64,000 nt of DNA. Source: Allokutzneria sp. A3M-2-11 16 (GTDB taxonomy: Bacteria; Actinomycetota; Actinomycetes; Mycobacteriales; Pseudonocardiaceae). Shown here one piece after another: positions 62,022 through 64,000 of the stretch (within the stretch, counting starts at the first letter, position 1; each line of letters opens with the position of its first letter). Under the pieces are notes generated by a model. That model did not search any database. It was not told the origin of the DNA and was given only the letters and a program-made list of their open reading frames with translations. The stretch lies in the NCBI RefSeq assembly GCF_024213555.1, contig NZ_JANAVO010000005.1, positions 62,001 to 126,000 of the forward strand. Reading direction: 5' to 3'. A program made the translations under genes and the position numbers.

Positions 62022-62053
62022 AGTCCACGCGCCGGGCGGGGCATGATGGCCCC

Positions 62054-62389
62054 ATGGCCGACTGCTACGAGCTGGTCGCGGACTGCCGGCTCCGCGCGGC
62101 GACCGACCTGTTCGCCCACACCTGGAACCCGGTGGTGCTGGCCGCGCTGAGCCAGGCGCCGCGGCGGCGGGTGGAGCTGCGCGCCTCGATCGGCGGGATC
62201 AGCGACAAGGTGCTCAGCGAGACGCTGCGCCGCCTGCTGGACCACGGCCTGATCGAGCGCCGCTCCTACGCCGAGGCGCCGCCGCGGGTGGAGTACGCGT
62301 TGACCGCGCTCGGGCGGAGCCTGGTCGACGGGCCGATGCGGGCGCTCGCGGACTGGACGCTGGAGCACGGCGACGACCTCACCCCGTGA
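62054..62389 (+). CDS. HxlR-family regulator
   Basis: A 111-residue winged-helix regulator: DLFAHTWNPVVLAALSQAP, SIGGISDKVLSETLRRLLD, HGLIERRSYAEAPPRVEYAL. The usual N-terminal Cys is present (MADCYELVADC). ATG 62054 is leaderless with CATGAT six bases upstream. Its target is unclear; an old neighbour, the sugE-like exporter, is now a remnant. Confidence 0.87.
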   Translation: MADCYELVADCRLRAATDLFAHTWNPVVLAALSQAPRRRVELRASIGGISDKVLSETLRRLLDHGLIERRSYAEAPPRVEYALTALGRSLVDGPMRALADWTLEHGDDLTP

Positions 62390-62542
62390 GGCGCGCCAGC
62401 ACGATCCCGCCGGTGATCATCAAGCCCAGCGGTGAAGACGGCGTAGGCGGTTCCGACCGGGATCGAAGTTCTGCGTCGGCTTGGTGCTCTGGGACCAGGC
62501 CACTTCGACCAGGCCCGCTGCCACGAGGATCACCCAGTTCAC
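62379..62542 (-). pseudogene. sugE-like SMR exporter remnant
   Basis: From GTG 62542 the minus strand gives NWVILVAAGLVEVAWSQSTK, the first helix of SugE-type small multidrug exporters. Then VGTAYAVFTA and GLMITGGIVLARLTG (to TGA 62379) appear in different frames, with the middle of the gene deleted. It overlaps the 3' end of the HxlR gene. Confidence 0.6.
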
Positions 62543-62610
62543 AGCGCGACCGCCGCGTGCGGTCGTCACCACGAACATCCGGCCCGCGAGGGACATCTTC
62601 GGGAAGGCAG

Positions 62611-62740
62611 GGGCGATGTTCCCGGCTACCTGCGGGTCTTCTTCTGGTTCTACGCTTTCGCGCCCAACACGGTGCAGCGCCTGATGGCCTTGGGAGGCAA
62701 CTCGCGGCGCGACTACTCCGTGCCCCACGACGGTCGTTGA
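62611..62740 (+). pseudogene. 3' fragment of an unrecognised gene
   Basis: The frame VPGYLRVFFWFYAFAPNTVQ, then RLMALGGNSRRDYSVPHDGR and TGA reads like the C-terminus of an enzyme with an amphipathic helix, but no start or upstream body is present. It overlaps the 3' end of the LysR gene on the other strand. Confidence 0.25.
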
Positions 62741-63633
62741 CGGACGTCCTCGGCGACATCGCGCAGCAACGCCAGAAAGACGTCGACCAGTGGCGTGAGC
62801 GCGGTGTCGGCCCGGGTCACCGCGTGGAGCCCGCGATGCATCCGGGGCCGGACCTCGCGGTGCACGGTGCCGGGCACGCCGGACAACGCCAACCGCGACA
62901 CGAGCGCGACGCCGATCCCCGTGCCGACCAGGGCCTGGGCCACGTCGTAGGAGGCGGTCTGGAAGCGGATCTTGGGCGTGAACCCGGCCGCCCGCGCCGC
63001 GCGGTCGAACTGCTCGCGGGCGGCGTGACCGGCCAGGATCGTCACCCATGACTCGTCGCGGAGGTCGGCAAGGCGCAGCGGTTCGTCGGTGGCGAGGGGG
63101 TGGTCGTCGGGGAGGACCACCACCAAGGGATCGATCAGCAGCGGGTGCACGGCGATGTGCGGGGGCGGAACGGGCGGCGCTCCCCAGGAGGCGATGACGG
63201 CGAGGTCGAGCCGGTCCTCGCTGACCTCCTCGATTCCCCGGTCGGAGGCCACGTCCTGGACCGACACGTCGGCGTCCGGATGCCGGTGCCGGAGTGCGGT
63301 CAGGGCTGGTGGGAGCAGGTGCAGGGCGGCGGCCTGGAAGGCTCCCACCCGCAGGCGCAGCGAAAGGTGGCCGAGGAGCGCGGCCAGCCGGGCGCCCGCC
63401 TCCTCCGCCTGCTCGTCGATGACCCGGCCGTGCCCCGCGAGCAGCGCACCGGCGGCGGTGAGGCTCGCTCCACGCGGGCCACGCAGGACCAAGGGCACCT
63501 TGAAGTCCCGCTCCGCGCGGGCGACCTGTTGGGTCACGGCGGCGGGCGTGAGCCCGAGGACGTGCGCGGCCGCGGCGAGGGAGCCGTGGTCCTCGATCAG
63601 GGCGAGCAACCGGAGCTGCCCGGGATCAGCCAT
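62713..63633 (-). CDS. LysR-family regulator (ArgP/LysG-like context)
   Basis: A 306-residue LysR protein: LRLLALIEDHGSLAAAAHVL, GLTPAAVTQQVARAERDFKV, then an effector domain. It is divergent from a LysE-type exporter, the classic arrangement in which the regulator senses the exported amino acid. Confidence 0.9.
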   Translation of the reverse strand: MADPGQLRLLALIEDHGSLAAAAHVLGLTPAAVTQQVARAERDFKVPLVLRGPRGASLTAAGALLAGHGRVIDEQAEEAGARLAALLGHLSLRLRVGAFQAAALHLLPPALTALRHRHPDADVSVQDVASDRGIEEVSEDRLDLAVIASWGAPPVPPPHIAVHPLLIDPLVVVLPDDHPLATDEPLRLADLRDESWVTILAGHAAREQFDRAARAAGFTPKIRFQTASYDVAQALVGTGIGVALVSRLALSGVPGTVHREVRPRMHRGLHAVTRADTALTPLVDVFLALLRDVAEDVRQRPSWGTE

Positions 63634-63704
63634 TCACCGATCTTAATGCTGCCCTCTTTTTCCTTTGCTTCTCTGAAGTCTGCTGTCGCGACAACCTGGG
63701 CGCC

Positions 63705-64000
63705 ATGCCCACCCACGTGCCCGTTTTCGTGCTCACCACCTGGCTGCTGGCCATGCTGCCGGGAGCCGGACAAGCGCTGATCATCCGACAGTCCCTGACC
63801 GGTGGCCCCGCTCGTGCGCGAGCCACCATCGCGGGCTCCGCCACCGGGCTGCTGGTGTGGTCCACCGCCGCGGCGGCCGGGTTGTCGGCGGTCCTGCTCG
63901 CCGCCCCCGGCGCGTACCAGGCGGTGCGCGTCGGGGGCGGGATCGTGCTGGTCGTGCTGGGTATCAACACACTCCGGGCCGCTCGCAGGCCCGTCGACGC
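63705..64000 (+). CDS. LysE/RhtB-family amino-acid exporter, cut by window edge
   Basis: The first 98 codons encode a membrane protein starting VFVLTTWLLAMLPGAGQALI (the PG motif of the LysE N-terminus) followed by SATGLLVWSTAAAAGLSAVL and a third hydrophobic helix ending LGINTLRAARRP. ATG 63705 is used. The LysR divergent to it is the likely regulator. Confidence 0.85.
   Translation, partial: MPTHVPVFVLTTWLLAMLPGAGQALIIRQSLTGGPARARATIAGSATGLLVWSTAAAAGLSAVLLAAPGAYQAVRVGGGIVLVVLGINTLRAARRPVD

Overview
The window is high-G+C actinobacterial chromosome, most likely from the order Pseudonocardiales. Signs of this are the codon use, pervasive leaderless genes (a TANNNT -10 box six to eight bases before the ATG or GTG), the gene families present (split LigD/Ku NHEJ, Rpf-like and NlpC/P60 cell-wall enzymes, streptogrisin-type protease, DUF6193) and a recurrent CCACTGTGG word. 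No rRNA, CRISPR array, plasmid or prophage block was seen. This placement is inference; no database was searched.

Layout. 0-6.2 kb: partial aldo/keto reductase, LuxR-type regulator, HEAT-repeat protein, SDR and malQ. 6.2-12.5 kb: MFS pump with a divergent zinc-ribbon TetR, pentapeptide protein, TetR with divergent flavin monooxygenase, NlpC/P60 hydrolase. 12.8-19.7 kb: UMF1-type transporter, Rpf-like enzyme, MarR pair, GDPD, small zinc protein, PAS-GGDEF-EAL protein, thioesterase. 19.7-23 kb: NHEJ operon ku - ligD (PE+ligase) - ligD (polymerase). 23-27.3 kb: SDR, S1 protease and a decayed stretch (frameshifted phosphotransferase, truncated CGNR and winged-helix genes). 27.3-31.5 kb: EamA exporter with a leader peptide, TPP enzyme, secreted and unknown proteins. 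31.5-39.5 kb: sugar ABC importer without ATPase, PP2C/MerR/MDR set, small enzymes. 39.5-46.4 kb: S9 and M20 peptidases, ArsR-like regulator, two hydrolases, WYL regulator. 46.4-51.2 kb: lone tyrosine recombinase, carboxylesterase, HTH/hydrolase pair, GNAT, methyltransferase remnant and tRNA-Cys. 51.5-56 kb: secreted NlpC-like protein, methyltransferase/MerR operon, cyclophilin, LysR. 56.1-62 kb: NmrA-like reductase, then an operon of hydrolase, fatty acyl-AMP ligase, hotdog thioesterase, acyl carrier protein, CFA-type methyltransferase and diiron acyl-ACP desaturase. 62-64 kb: HxlR, a sugE remnant, LysR and a partial LysE exporter.

The most notable signals are the following. (1) A 63-bp inverted repeat with fixed geometry occurs five times between genes; four copies adjoin a promoter-like box and a leaderless mini-ORF. 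(2) Three mini-ORFs share a Pro-rich end (TPPS or TPPPAS) and one precedes the EamA exporter. (3) A promoter, a mini-ORF with two adjacent TGT Cys codons and a Rho-independent terminator lie directly before tRNA-Cys. (4) The 57.1-62.0 kb operon looks like a dedicated carrier-protein line for remodelling a fatty acid by activation, desaturation, methylation and release.
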